A DNA stretch of 64,000 nucleotides, from assembly GCA_029168955.1 (NCBI GenBank), contig JAPDOI010000136.1, positions 434,001 to 498,000 on the forward strand, in the 5' to 3' direction. Each line of letters opens with the position of its first letter. The stretch's first letter is position 1. Shown in pieces: positions 31,509 to 42,831 of the stretch. Under the pieces are notes generated by a model that saw nothing but the letters and a program-made list of their open reading frames with translations, did not search any database and was not told the origin of the DNA. Origin of the DNA: Aplectana chamaeleonis (Eukaryota > Nematoda > Chromadorea > Rhabditida > Cosmocercidae). The translations under genes and the position numbers were made by a program.

Positions 31509-32860
31509 TTGGTCCTGGAGCTGTGTTTTTCTTCATCCCTTTGACAGCAAGAGCAACTTCACTCTCAAGGATTGGAGGTAGGCCATCTGCTATAGCAGGT
31601 AGTGGGCTACGCGGCACGGACAGTGTTGATTTGAAGAGAGTGCTGTAGAAACCCACCACAATTTTTTCCATACCAGCGCGGGACGTGCAAACGCAACCCG
31701 AGGGACCCCGATGGGCTGACATTTGTTCTCTGCGATCTGACAGCTCACGCCGACAAAACCTGATGCTTTTCCTCTGGTGCACGGTCTTCAACAACTTCCG
31801 TGCTCGATATTGCTTCAAATCGCTCGAAACATGAGCTCTGCAAACTTTGCTGATCGTGACACGTTTCATGTGACTGGTATTCGGATCAAGATGTACCAGG
31901 CGGCGTTTTCCCAGCAGCAATTTAGACACCTTGCACAACCTCTCAATCGGTTCCGCTGCTCCAACCAATGAGTTTTTTCGGCGTCCTTTATCTTGCGACA
32001 CAGATCCTCGTAGTCGTCTATAGGATCATCAAAAACATTCCAATCCGTATCGGCTACATTGCGCTGCATAACTTCTGAATCCACGGTTTGGACTTTGCTG
32101 CAAAGTCTCTGACTAAGATGTTTCTTCATAAAGCCGTTGTGAAGTCGAAGATTTGCACTAAGCATTCTGTGGTCAGAGCCTGTCACGAATGATGGAACAG
32201 TGCCGACGTCTAGGAGGGCCCAAAGCCGATTAACGAGAATATGGTCAATCTCATTGATCGTCGTTCCGTTCGGTGAATTCCAGGTCTATCTTAGACTTTT
32301 GGACTTCTTGTAAAACGAATTACCGGGAAACAGACGTGCGCTACAAAAAACGTCTGTTAAGCGAGAACCGTTATCGTTTCTGGTGTTGCCTCCATACGAT
32401 TCGATTCTTCCTCCTCCATCTACTGCTCTTCCGAGGACAGCATTGAAGCCGCCCAGACAAATCTTGTGAAAGCTTCTTTCTTTAGCTACTACATTCTCGA
32501 GTTGTTCGTAGGACTCATCGAGCTCATCATCCGCAGCAGCTGATATTGGTGCATATGCGTTGATGATAGAGATTGCGGGGTGTCCTTTGGGCTTGAGTCG
32601 TAAAACGGCCAGCCGCGCGGAGTAGATAAAGTGCGAATCCATAGTGTGCGCGATGGTGCTGTTGAGTAAGAAGCCAACACCGCCAACGTTCCACTTTTTT
32701 CCGAGAATCAACAATCTTCCATCTCTCAATTTCTGCACGGACTCTTTGTTCGTCTTCCTCTCCTGTACTGCTCTAACATCGTGAAGTATTGCATCCGCAG
32801 CTCGCAGAAAGACGTTCTGATCCGCTTCAATTGAAAGAGTTCAGGCGTTCAAAGAGCGAA
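31360..32860 (-). pseudogene. RTE endonuclease and linker
   Basis: The 32286-32738 frame has GKKWNVGGVGFLLN, RLAVLRLKPKGH, ISIINAYAPISAA and GGFNAVLGRAVDGGGR, where intact enzymes have GDFNA. The loss of this Asp should disable target cleavage. MTGSDHRMLSANLRL (32186) is the C-terminal SDH block. The linker and RT start (31360-32001) contain VALAVKGMKKNTAPGPNGI. Three or more frames are needed to read it. Confidence 0.7.
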
Positions 32861-33169
32861 ATCGTACACAGTCGTGATGCCTGTGTTTGTCCGGTCCAGT
32901 TTGTCCGTTTCCATAAACCGTCCTGCGTACTCCGAGATTTGATTGCCCCTCACCGGTTGCCATACCTTCCGGCGTCATAGACGGCTGGGCGCGGTGTGCG
33001 GAGGACTGGGGTAGCTGATTGGATGTCGATGCGTGAAGGCACTCGTTTCCTAGATCTCGTCCTTAGCCGGGCAAGGGCCTGGGATGAGCACCAAGAACGC
33101 TTCAGCGCTGGCTTGACGCTGACATTCTAGGGGGGAGACAGTTCGGATGTGTTCGTCGTTCACACCAAA

Positions 33170-33635
33170 GCTTGCCAGGCAAACCTACAGGCAGGGTACT
33201 GCACGAGGTATGGGCCGGCCAGTTCTGCTCAGCCCCTCCCCCCTCTAATTGCAACTTTGCTCAGACCCCCCCCAGGAACGTCAGTAGGTCAATTTGTGAC
33301 CGTTTTCTCCCACCCCACCAAGAGCTGATGTGTTCAAGCAGTTTATCGAGCAGGTTTACATACCTCTAACGTTTCACTGCAGCAAAAATTCTCTTGTTGT
33401 ATTTAAATGGTAAGTATCAAATTGTCAAATGGTTAAACGACCAAAATTGACAGCACAAAGCCAATTCTTTCCAAAACAATCGGTTGTTTGACAGCACGAG
33501 GGCACAAACAGCGCTTATTGCATTTATGTAGAGAGGAGCTGAAAGTGCAAAAGTATATGTAACTGGTAACAGCTTGTGCGGTGTACTTAAATGCGGATGT
33601 TTGAAAGAGGGTTCGATACCGCCGGAAGTCCATAC
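33170..33635. other. No gene; poly-C motif region
   Basis: Contains GCTCAGACCCCCCCC at about 33255, a motif also present at about 36820, 50232 (TCAGTCCCCCCC) and 52382. Otherwise nothing is recognised. Confidence 0.3.
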
Positions 33636-34231
33636 TTCTTTACGAGTCACGAGAGTAGGATATTTGAGTCCAGAGCGGTCGATATACTCAGTATACTCAC
33701 TTTCACCATCACAGATGAACGCTGTGGACCGATACACTAAATGGTATCGTACCTTTCTCAGATGTGGTCCCGCTGGAGGTCGTCAATTTTGAGAACTAGA
33801 AGTCACGAGTCACGAGAGTAGAATATTTGAGTCCAGCGTAGTTGATTTACTCGGTATACTCACTTTCAACGTCTAACATGGATGCTGAACACCGCTACAG
33901 TACTAGGACGCACACTTTTCTCAGGTGTGGTCCCGCCGAAAAGGGGCATTTTTGAAACTTAGGTGTCACGAGAGTAGGATACTTGAGTCCAGCGTGGTCG
34001 ATTCCTTCTTACGACTTGTTTTGACCATCTAAGATGGATGCCGAAGACCGCTACATAGATAGCGGGAGACGATGAAAAAAAATCGGCCTTAAAAAAATAG
34101 GTTTTTTGGAACTTTATAAGTTAGGTGCTGAAAGATTTATTTGGAAAAATCCTGGCTTTAAGAAAATAGACTCTATTCACTACCGTTTTAAACTTTCCTC
34201 ACCCCTGGAGAAAGCCTTTGAAGAAAATATA

Positions 34232-35834
34232 CAGCGCGTTTCAAAATTATAAAGGCACCCCAAAAAGAGGCGAATTCGCTCACAGGTCAAAGAATTTCGA
34301 GCCGAGACCAATTCCATTCGATTCAGCATGGCCGAAAACCCTTCGTAAATTTTCTTTATGGAAAACACATCTCCATACTTTTCAAGAAATATTCGAAAAC
34401 ATAAGATCCGACCGTTTCAAAATTATAAAGGCACCCCTTGCTGTGCTGTGCTTTTTTATCTCCCACAGTTTCGATCCTCCTGCACTACACTTAAAAGGCA
34501 ACACTTTCCTGTACCTCTCTGACATTATGCCTCGTGGATACAAACTTTCAAGTGAGGAATAAGACCAAGTGAAAGCGTTGCATCACGCTGGGCGTTCGAA
34601 TCGCTTCATCGCTGCTCATCTTGTCCGTTCTCCAAGCTGCATTGATAGCTACGTCAAGAATCCGGATTCCTGCGGAAAGAATAAGAATGCCGGAAGACCA
34701 CGAGTGCTGTCTGATAAAGATTTCCGTCATATTCGGTGTTCCATGTCCAATTCTACGAAGTCTGTCAACCAGGTCAGGTGCCAGCTGGCATTTCCTGCGT
34801 CAAAGGCTACGGTATGGAGGGCCGTAAATGACAGTCCTGTCATTGCTCGGCAGTCTATGATCAAGGCTCCAAGGATGACTGATCTCCACAAATCCGGCCG
34901 ACTCCAGTTTGCTCGTGGGAATATGAAAACGGATCGGGAATTGGTTAGTTATGTACCACCCCAAGGCGCTTTTCCATTTTTGGACAATTTAATTCAATCT
35001 ACGTTTTTCCGATCATCTTTTCTGACAAAAAGAAGTTTAAGTTAGATGGCCCTGAAGGTTTTCATAGTTACTGGAGAGATATCAGGAAGGAGGCGCTTGT
35101 CTTCAGCGAGCGCAACTTTGGCGGTGAGTCACTATTGGTTTGGGGGGCATTCTGCAGCAGTGGCGTTCTCCAACTAGCTTTTGTTTCATGTCGAATGGAT
35201 TCCAAGGAATACCAGAAGGTGCTCGCTGACCACCTCCTGCCGTTTCTGAGAAGACGTCGCCGTCAGAAGTACGTTTTTATGCAGGACAACGCCTCGGTTC
35301 ACAGCAGCCGGTCAACTGTCGACTGGCTTAACAGCAAGAATATCGCTCTTCTGAAGTGGCCACCCCGTAGTCCTGACCTAAACCTGATTGAGAACATCTG
35401 GGGGAATATTGTTAGGCAGATATACTGTGATGGCATGCAGTATAACAACATCGGTGACCTCAAGAACGCCATTCTGAGGGCTTGGGACAATTTGGACCCA
35501 TCTCTTTTGAAGAAGCTTACGGATAGTATGCCAAACCGCATTTTTGATGTTACTGTTAATCATGGTGGACCTATCCGTTATTAATCTGTTGTTGCTTTTT
35601 ATTTTTGTAAATGAATTTTGCGTTTTTCTATATTGCCTTTATAATTTTAAAACGGTGTTATTCCGAGTTGCCGAATATTTCTCCAGAACGTGTGATGAAA
35701 CATTTTCGGAAATAAAGTTGCTTGATGTTTTCGACTATGCTGAATCGTATGGAATTGGTGCCAGCTCGAAAGTCCTTGATATGCGAGCGAAATTGCCATT
35801 TGCTGGGGTGCCTTTATAATTTTGAAACGCACTG
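34232..35834 (+). mobile_element. Tc3-like DNA transposon, 1.6 kb, with IR/DR ends
   Basis: Ends CAGCGCGTTTC and GAAACGCACTG are flanked by TA (34230-34231, 35835-35836), the Tc1/mariner target duplication. Each terminal repeat is about 205 bp and carries the motif TTTCAAAATTATAAAGGCAC twice: at the tip and about 180 bp further in (34413-34437; 35634-35653, diverged). This paired-site layout is like Tc3 and other IR/DR elements, where each site binds transposase. The transposase gene between is broken. Confidence 0.85.
34527..35584 (+). pseudogene. Tc3-like transposase
   Basis: The frame starts MPRGYKLSSEE at 34527, then a TAA at 34560-34562 interrupts it. It resumes with the helix-turn-helix part (VKALHHAGRSNRFIAAHLV, GRPRVLSDKD, ASKATVWRAV) and LQFARGNMKTDRELV. 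At 34944-35012 there is GTTAGT ... TTTTTCCG, an intron-like stretch whose 3' end has CG instead of AG. Then IIFSDKKKFKLDGPEGF gives the first catalytic Asp, MQDNASVHSS the second, and SPDLNLIENIWG the Glu. The last two are 34 residues apart (DD34E). It ends NHGGPIRY. It is close in layout to C. elegans Tc3A. Confidence 0.85.
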
Positions 35835-36530
35835 TACTAGGTTTGGGTTCTTCTTTAAAATGCACTGCGGGCCCACAGCTGGGCCCACACCTAATTGTAA
35901 GTACTGAGAAAACGCGAAAAATGTTGCAGAACCCACACCGGGAAAATTTTCTTCAAAGGAATTCTCCGGGGATGTAGGTGGTCTCAAACAGTAGGGTTTA
36001 GAGCGTAGTTTCTTAAAGCTAGGATTTTCCGCGTACCTTATTTGGAACCTAAGTTACTGCAGTTTTAAAACTCAAATTTATGTTCGTGGACTTGGCCGAT
36101 TTTTTCATCGTCTCCCGCTTTATATGTAGCGGTCTTCGGCGTTACTCTGAGATGATGCAAGTACGTAACCAGGGTGAATCGACCACGCTGGACTCAAATA
36201 TCCTACTCTCATAGCTCCTAGTTCTCAAAATTTACGACTTTCGCCGGGACCACACCTGAGAAAGGTGTGATCCCATATCGTGTAGCGGTCTTCAGCGTTC
36301 ATCTAAGATGGTGAAAGTGAGTATATAGGGTAAGTCGACCACGCTGGACTCGAGTATCCTACTCTCATGCCTCGTGGTTATCAAAATTGACAACCTCCGG
36401 CGGTACCACACCTGAGAAAGGTGTGATCTCGTATAGTGTAGCGGTCTTCAGCGTTCATCTGAGATGGTGAAAGTGAGTTTACCGGGTAAATCGACCACAC
36501 TGGACTGAAGTATCCTACTCTCGCGACTAA

Positions 36531-37566
36531 TAGAAATCATTTGCAGAAATCACTTAACATTTAGTAGTCAGACTACTTTAGACTTGGAGGATTCATATGT
36601 ATTCAATATTATTCTGAGAAGACTGTTACTTCACCCTAAACTTTCTATTTGAACTACGCGACTCGCGAATCAGTTAAAACAGCCTTCTAGTTATATCGCA
36701 ATTTATATTTGAAGATCACGTGAAAAAAACTGCTCCTAACTGTTTTTTACTCACAAACACGTTGGTTCAATTGGTCTTCGTCCACAGATCAGACCCCCCG
36801 CTTCCACCCCTCCGGAGCTCAGACCCCCCCCTGTGGGGGCCCACACCAGCGCCGAACCCTGCTTACAGGCCCTGTGAACGCTTCCACCATACACCAACGA
36901 GAAGGTAGATCCCTGTACAGTTATGGGTCAGTTGCCATAGTTAATTGTCATTATCCCACCGTAATGTCCCTTAATCTCTCTAAAAGTGAAAATGGACCCC
37001 CCCCTCTTTACCGCCCTGAATAATCCCTTGGACCATCTTTGGGCGAATAATTTTTTTCGATTTCCGGATTCTCAAAAATCCCCAAGGGTCCGCTCCCACC
37101 CCCTACCGCACTCAAGATGTCGGAAAAAATCTACCACCCGATCCTCGTACACAATTAGAGCGCTGAACACGAATGTAAGGTCCATTTTCAGATTTTGGAC
37201 CATGTTTTTGGGTCACAGTACGGTAAGGTTATTTACCCACCGCAAACCTTTTGCTTATAACTCCGTTCAGAGAAGCAGAGCGCAGCTCGAAAGGTCAAAT
37301 TCAAATTTCTGGTCAAAAATCGATCCTAGGCAGTTGCATTTTGTCCAGAATGACCTGCAAGTGGCCCTTGCTTGGAAGCGACAGCTTACCTGATTTGGCA
37401 GAGGTATTATGTGGATATGACCTTCAATGGAAGGTGTATGGAATGAAGCTCGCAGTAGTGGCGATCCTGGTAAGATCACAGTTGCGCAGGAAATTACCTG
37501 AACACTTCAGCTCTAGTTTTGTGAGCGCCATGGAATACAATGATGAAATCAAGATCGGTTGTACTG
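36531..37566. other. No gene recognised; C-rich motif
   Basis: Contains two CAGACCCCCC tracts (about 36787 and 36825) followed by GCGCCGAACCCTG, paired with a similar stretch at 52350-52420. Otherwise there are only short open frames. Confidence 0.3.
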
Positions 37567-37841
37567 TGCTTATATGGGCCAAATTCCGGTCCGCAATTGC
37601 GTCTCGACACGCTTTGCGGCCGCACGCGCAGGAGTCGGTCGGCTTTCCAGCGTCAAAGCCGACTTGATGTGGCTTTTTTATACAATTTTCTCCAATTTTT
37701 CTTAGTTTCCAGTTTCCAAAACCCACCTAGAGCCAGCAGATCGGCGGCTGCGGCGCTGGAAGCTCTTCTGACTCGGGAGCGTGCGGCCGCAAAGCGTGTC
37801 GAGACGCAATTGCGGACCGGAATTTGGCCCAGATAAGCATA
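37567..37841. repeat. 275-bp hairpin MITE
   Basis: GTGCTTATATGGGCCAAATT at the left and AATTTGGCCCAGATAAGCAT at the right. The arms continue with CGCAATTGCGTCTCGACACG and its complement (about 75 bp). The loop is AT-rich. Confidence 0.7.
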
Positions 37842-37989
37842 GTAGGAGGAGCGTTATATGTGTAGTCAGACCACAGAATCGTTTTTCAGTTTGTGTGCTC
37901 ATTTTGAGAAAATAAAATGTGCTAGTCACAACAGTGTCTCTAGATTAGCTCTAAACTCTTTCTAGAGCTTCCATGCAAATAGAGTTGAG

Positions 37990-38210
37990 GTCGGTTCAAA
38001 GGAGATCACCAGCCCACGCGGTCGGCGTGCGTGTCGAGCAGCAGTCGCGAAGGCGTTTTCCGGACCTGTTAAGCAAATACGAGGAATATTAGACGAACAC
38101 TTAGTAACATACCAGTCAGCTCTTCGCAGCCGTGAGGAGGCTCGCTGGAAAAATGCTGCTGCGACGGCCGCTCGACGCGCAAGCCAACCGCGGGGGCGGA
38201 CAGTCTGATG
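37990..38210. repeat. Imperfect hairpin MITE
   Basis: GCCCACGCGGTCGGCGTGCG and CGCGCAAGCCAACCGCGGGG form diverged arms. A similar design and sequence (GGAATAT, AGTCA, GGAAAA) occurs at about 45045-45230. It is possibly related to family C through GCCCACGCGG. Confidence 0.45.
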
Positions 38211-38715
38211 TGGACATGTATGTATGCCCACTGAAGGATCGCAACCTCGAAATGTGATGATTTTGCGCACCAGTTGTTTCTGAGAATTGTTTCTCCTAGT
38301 CATCGCCAGTCGTTGTGCTGAACTTCGATGCATATCCATCGCGCCCCTCTTGAGTTCGAAAACTCGTGAGTGGGCGGTGTTAGCGCTTTCTTTTCTGGAG
38401 GCGGAGGATAACTGTCTTTTCCCGCTCAGAAGAATCAGAATTGCGTCTTTTCCAGGATTGTTGTGTACAGCAGTCGGAATATCATAAATTATCCACGAAA
38501 TAAGGTTGCGTTTTTACCCGCTTCTACAAAACCATGAATTTTAACTGTTGGTTTGACGCTTTGACTACGAGTTTATCGTGCCTAACAGGAGGTCTCTCTA
38601 CCTCAACCACCCGTTTGACTTGATATACATAACAGTCGTAGCAGTTACGGGAACAATAACACATAATGGGAAGGCGACGAAAATTTCGCACACATGTCAT
38701 ATTTTTGCCTATTAA

Positions 38716-39288
38716 AGGCGCTGTTTACGATGAACTCCGTCTTTGAGTTTTCTTTGAACAACAATGGTGGTAACCATCAGAAGCAGAACAGCATTGAAGA
38801 AACCGATCCGATGGCCTCCCCAGAGGCAAATATGGTTTTTAAGATTATCCCAGTGGACAAGGCCGGTCTGCTTGGATCTACTTGTTGCCGTCAACACCGT
38901 CACGTCTCCATCACTGCTAAGCTTCGACCTGCGATCATCAGCAGTGGTTTTTCATTGAAAGAGAGATTAGATTTGAGAAATAGTTGTCGAAACATCCGGG
39001 AATCTTCTCCAGGCAAAAATCTGTTCAATCCATTGCCTAGTTCAATAAAAACCACTGCTAGTGATCGCATGTCAACGCGTAGCACTGCTAGAGCCGCGTC
39101 GGTGTTTATGACAACAAGTAGACCCAAGAGGGCCGGCCTTGCCCACTGGGATAATCTTCAAAGCCGTTTTTCTCTCTCGGAATGTGTTTAGATCTGTTTT
39201 TTTTTTCAACGCAGTTCTCTCTTTGAGCGCTACCACAAATGTTTCTCATTGAAGGCTCATGGAAGAAGTTTATCGTGAACGGTGCCTT
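38716..39288. repeat. TTAA element, family B type, 573 bp
   Basis: Begins after TTAA (38712-38715) with AGGCGCTGTTTACGATGA and ends TTATCGTGAACGGTGCCT next to TTAG. Inner sections around ACAAGGCCGGTCTGCTTGG and GAGGGCCGGCCTTGCCC are inverted copies. The 165-codon plus frame across it is a palindrome product. Confidence 0.65.
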
Positions 39289-39559
39289 TAGGAGGACGTT
39301 CATGAACTCCTTCCTAGGTGGGTGAGGCACGTTCCCCAATTTTCCACCAAAGGGTAGGAAGACCTGGGTGGGCAAAATCTTGACGTGGACGCAAAATTTC
39401 TCTTCGAACACCCCCCCCCTCCATTATGTGTAATCGAGCCCAGTTATGTTGCCGGCACAACTTACATTGACCCTTCTGGTTCCCACTTACCGGTACATTT
39501 TACGTTGGTGCAAACTATATCATCAAGTGGGAAGTAAAACGGCCTAGCGAAAGAACAAG

Positions 39560-39672
39560 AAGATACCGATAGCGACGACCTGTGCCGTGTTCGCGACGTC
39601 ACCAGTCAGCGAGGTTTAGATCGCGAACGGATATCTATCTGTACGACCATGTCCATTCACTAGACTGAAAAT
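39560..39672. repeat. Short repeat with TTTAGTCTG-type ends (copy 2)
   Basis: Shares GTCACCAGTCAGCGAGGTTT, GATCGCGA and the end ATTCACTAGACTGAAAAT with 30138-30275. The left end is diverged. The stretch before it (39290-39560) shows nothing recognised. Confidence 0.45.
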
Positions 39673-40033
39673 TCCGATGCTAACATACTCTTTATTTTGC
39701 GGTCAAAATTAGTGTATGCCTTTGCGTACCCGCGATTGAAGCTCGTCACACATCGAGTTCGTACAAGCTTTCTCGCCTCATCAACCGACCGAATGAGTTT
39801 TTTTCATTTCTCAGTCAATGTTCCGACTGCTTCCAGTCTTCATATGTTAATAGTAGTAAGTAGACCTCGTTTTCCGAAGCTTTTGATCTAGGAATTGCGG
39901 AAAACGTTGGCAACAAATAGGATTCTTCAATTTTTGAGAAGTCTCTATTTCGCGCTGTTTCAAAACAAAATCCGTTTTGTCTCGTTTGTCGCTGACTCGC
40001 GACTTCTTTAGCAACTTTTTCATTGATCATAAG

Positions 40034-40592
40034 GAGTCTGCAGAGTTGAAGTCGCGGCGTTGCTCGCCGCGACGAATAGCGATGGGGATGCAACATCGAT
40101 TACATTCGGCGACGAGGGAGATCGACGAGGCGTGAAAGGCGACGAGGGGGCACAGCAGAGTGTTTTGACGCTGCGACGACCCCGCGTCACTGCCAGCGAG
40201 CGGCAACCAACGCCACGACGATAATGTTCGAAAACATTTTTTGTCTCCGCGTCAAGGCTGACGCTCGGCGACTAGTCGCCGGCCAGTGCAACTCTGCAGA
40301 CCCCAACATACATATAAAGGGGTCTGCAGAGTTGCAATGACCGGCGGCTGGTCGCCTAGCGTCAGCCTTAACGCGGCGACAAAAAAGTTTAAGAACATTA
40401 TCGTCGCCACGTCGATTGTCGCTCGCTGGCAGTGACGCAGCGCAGTCGCGGCGTCAAAACACTCTGCGCTGCCCCCTCGTCGCCCCTCACGCCGCGTCGG
40501 TCGCCATCGTCGCCGAATGTAATCGATATTGCATCACCCAGCTCTGTTCGTCGCTGCGAGCAAAGCCACAACTTCAACTCTGCGGACCCCTA
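40034..40592. repeat. 559-bp hairpin with 270-bp arms
   Basis: Arms 40034-40303 and 40319-40592 pair over their whole length around the loop AACATACATATAAA. The tips are AGTCTGCAGAGTTGAAGTCG. The same GGGGTCTGCAGAGTTG tip occurs at both arm ends, so each arm is itself bounded by CTGCAGA. GC-rich, with no coding content. The sequence between 40600 and 41117 shows nothing recognised. Confidence 0.8.
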
Positions 40593-41120
40593 TAGGCGCT
40601 ATCCAGACTTCTTACTGTTCAGGCTAGCTTAGTTCGCAGAAAATACCTTTTGAACGTTAAAAACCGTTTTCATTTTTGATTTTTTTTTGGCTCAAACTGT
40701 GAAATTGATAGGAAAACTCTAGCGAACAATGTTCACCTAGTAATCTGAAGACACAGGGATTCAAAACAGTCGAAAAAAGACTTGAAACTTGAGAACTTGG
40801 AAGATAAAGAAAAACATTTCGGATCAGCTGAAGAAATGAGGAAGCTCCGTCGCGTGCTTTGAGCGCATGTCCGCAATGACACATACTCTCAATTTGGCTG
40901 CGACAGATTTTGTAATTTGTCTATTCTACCCGAATCGGTCTCCAAAGAGTTCAAGCCAGTGTTTCCACAGTGTTTTCCGCTGTGCAGCTCCACCTATTCT
41001 CACTTCTGAACGTGACTTTTATATTATGGTAGCGTACAGAGGTGAAACTCTGCACAGATTTTTTTATACCCTTGCCGTCTGAAGCGTGGTGAGATCAATA
41101 CGAGGATGTTGTCATATTAA

Positions 41121-41605
41121 AGGCAGTGTTCACGATGATTTTCGTCCCCGAGTTTTTCACATAAAACAATGCGTTGGCCTCGGAGTGTTACCAAAGTTAC
41201 GAAGAAACGACGAGAAACGCATTAAAACGTCGTAATTCAGTGACATTATTCTATAACATGGACTAGTTGTCCGGGTGGATGAACATGTTCATGGTGGTTG
41301 CCACCGGTGAAAAATTGGGTCAATCGAAAATAGAAGAATATTTCATGTAAAGCAGGATTAGTTTGGGCCCTAAGCAAAGAACGGAGCAATAAAGAGTAGA
41401 GAATTGCAAAAGACGGGTCCACAAAAGATTTCAATGTCACAACAAACACTTCCTGTGATACATAAGATGCGGGATGATACTTAAGGATTTCGTGTACTTG
41501 TGGTGCGGTTTTCTCAATTTCAACATCATTTTCGTTCTACCCGGGGGCCACTTAATCAATATAACGGATAATCTCAAAATTGAAGATTATCGTGAACACT
41601 GCCTT
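41121..41605. repeat. TTAA element family B, full copy
   Basis: A 485-bp element, ends AGGCAGTGTTCACGATGATT and AATCATCGTGAACACTGCCT-type (right end reads TTATCGTGAACACTGCCT), with TTAA at 41117-41120 and 41606-41609. Best full reference copy of the family in the window. Confidence 0.8.
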
Positions 41606-41609
41606 TTAA

Positions 41610-42058
41610 GGCAGGGTTCGCGATAAAAACGACGTCTGAGCTTTCTCCATGAGAATGTAGATTTGGTTATCACAAAAGTAAAAATAAATGAAAAAACCTG
41701 GAAATTCGCGGCAAAACGCTCAAAAACGAAGTATAACGGCTGATTAGCTGATTAGCGGTGTCGGCCGGGCCCCTAATTAACGAAATTTCCATTAATGCCA
41801 GCTTATCCGCCTTTTATTTTGCTGCTAAAGTAGTCAGTAGTCTCCAGAAAGGATCAGAAATTACTTTGGAAGCAAAATAAAAGTTGACAAAACAGGCTTT
41901 TGCACAAACCTCGATAATTGGGGGCGGGAGGACACCAAGCAACAACTTGCTCCTGAGAGCTTTTTCTACAAATTCTAACTTATATTCAGGTTTGTCATGG
42001 CCAGATCTCTCATTCCATGGAGATAGTTCAACAACCGATTTTATCGAGAACCCTGCCC
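41610..42058. repeat. TTAA element, related family, abutting copy
   Basis: Ends GGCAGGGTTCGCGATAAAA and TTTTATCGAGAACCCTGCC, with TTAA at 41606-41609 (shared with the preceding element) and 42059-42062. A 449-bp element with no coding content. Confidence 0.75.
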
Positions 42059-42062
42059 TTAA

Positions 42063-42831
42063 GGTCGCTGGTCAATCACTGTATTCCACACATCCAGGGT
42101 ATCATACCCTGAAGTTCGTACGAGGGTTAGACCATTGAAATTCATTATCACTAAAAACCCAAAGAGGCATGGCCTAAACATGGGAGACCAGCAGTTCTCC
42201 GAATAAGAGCCAGGCTCGTCGCGCCGCGGCGAGATTCGGAATAGTTTCCCTTGTCGTGACGCGCGCTGTATTGCTCATTCCTTTCTCGACCCAGTTGTAA
42301 TTTCTTTCATTCACTGCTTTGGTTGTCATTTCGCCTTTTTCCTCCCCGCATTCTCCTCTACATTCTCAACAAACCGGATTATTTTTTACTATTTTTCAAG
42401 AATACCGCTCTGGTTTTTTTTCAAGCCAAGCCAATCTTTCAAAAGTTTTTATTCAAGTATGAATTTACTGTGATCCTCTTAAAATGTTTCAATTTTAAAA
42501 CTGTCTAATTGGTCTTGGTAATAACGTACATGAGGGAATAATTATCATAAGGAGAAGATTTTCGTGAAACACATACTTATTCCTCCTATCGATAATAGTG
42601 GAACTGATTACGAAAAGAACTATGTTGTAGGAATTTATGAAAAAACATTGAACTTTTGGTCAGAATTTACAGGTGCACGCTAACGCGCTCCGTTCGTAAC
42701 GCCATGACTGCTGTAGAATATTGCTTTCCGCGCCCATTCTCCGCGCGCGACGGACTCGCCGCGTTGCGACGGGAGAACTGCAGTACACCCCCTAAACATG
42801 GCGTAAATACCTCGGTATTGACACAGTCGAA
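42063..42831. other. No feature recognised; 3' flank of the next gene
   Basis: Mixed AT-rich sequence. It would hold the 3' UTR of the minus-strand gene ending at 42832, but I see no clear AATAAA on that strand close to the stop. Confidence 0.3.

Larger units (their letters stand above)
30280..33130 (-). mobile_element. RTE-type non-LTR retrotransposon, frameshifted
   Basis: A minus-strand LINE with endonuclease (about 32860 to 32170) followed by RT (31650 to 30560) in at least five shifted frames. The order and the IDGCRLSNLRFADDIVLL block place it in the RTE clade. The C-terminal end of the protein is lost. The 5' limit (about 33130) is inferred from the start of unrelated sequence. Many indels show that it is inactive. 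Confidence 0.75.
33636..36530. mobile_element. Foldback element with tandem subterminal units
   Basis: Left arm 33640-34075 holds three tandem units of about 150 bp, each starting CACGAGAGTAGGATA(T/C)TTGAGTCC and containing ACCGCTACA and GTGGTCCCGC. Right arm 36095-36525 holds three inverted units. Inner arms also pair (GCGGGAGACGATGAAAAAAA against TTTTTTCATCGTCTCCCGC). Tandem units in inverted arms are the mark of Foldback-type elements. A Tc3-like transposon (34232-35834) sits near the centre. The element itself shows no coding region. Confidence 0.75.

Noticed and set aside
33600..33640. Possible tRNA from GGTTCGATACC
   Set aside because: It resembles a pol III B box, but no acceptor stem, anticodon arm or A box could be placed.
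38694..39191. 165-codon plus frame
   Set aside because: It runs through a TTAA element with internal inverted parts; no protein family.
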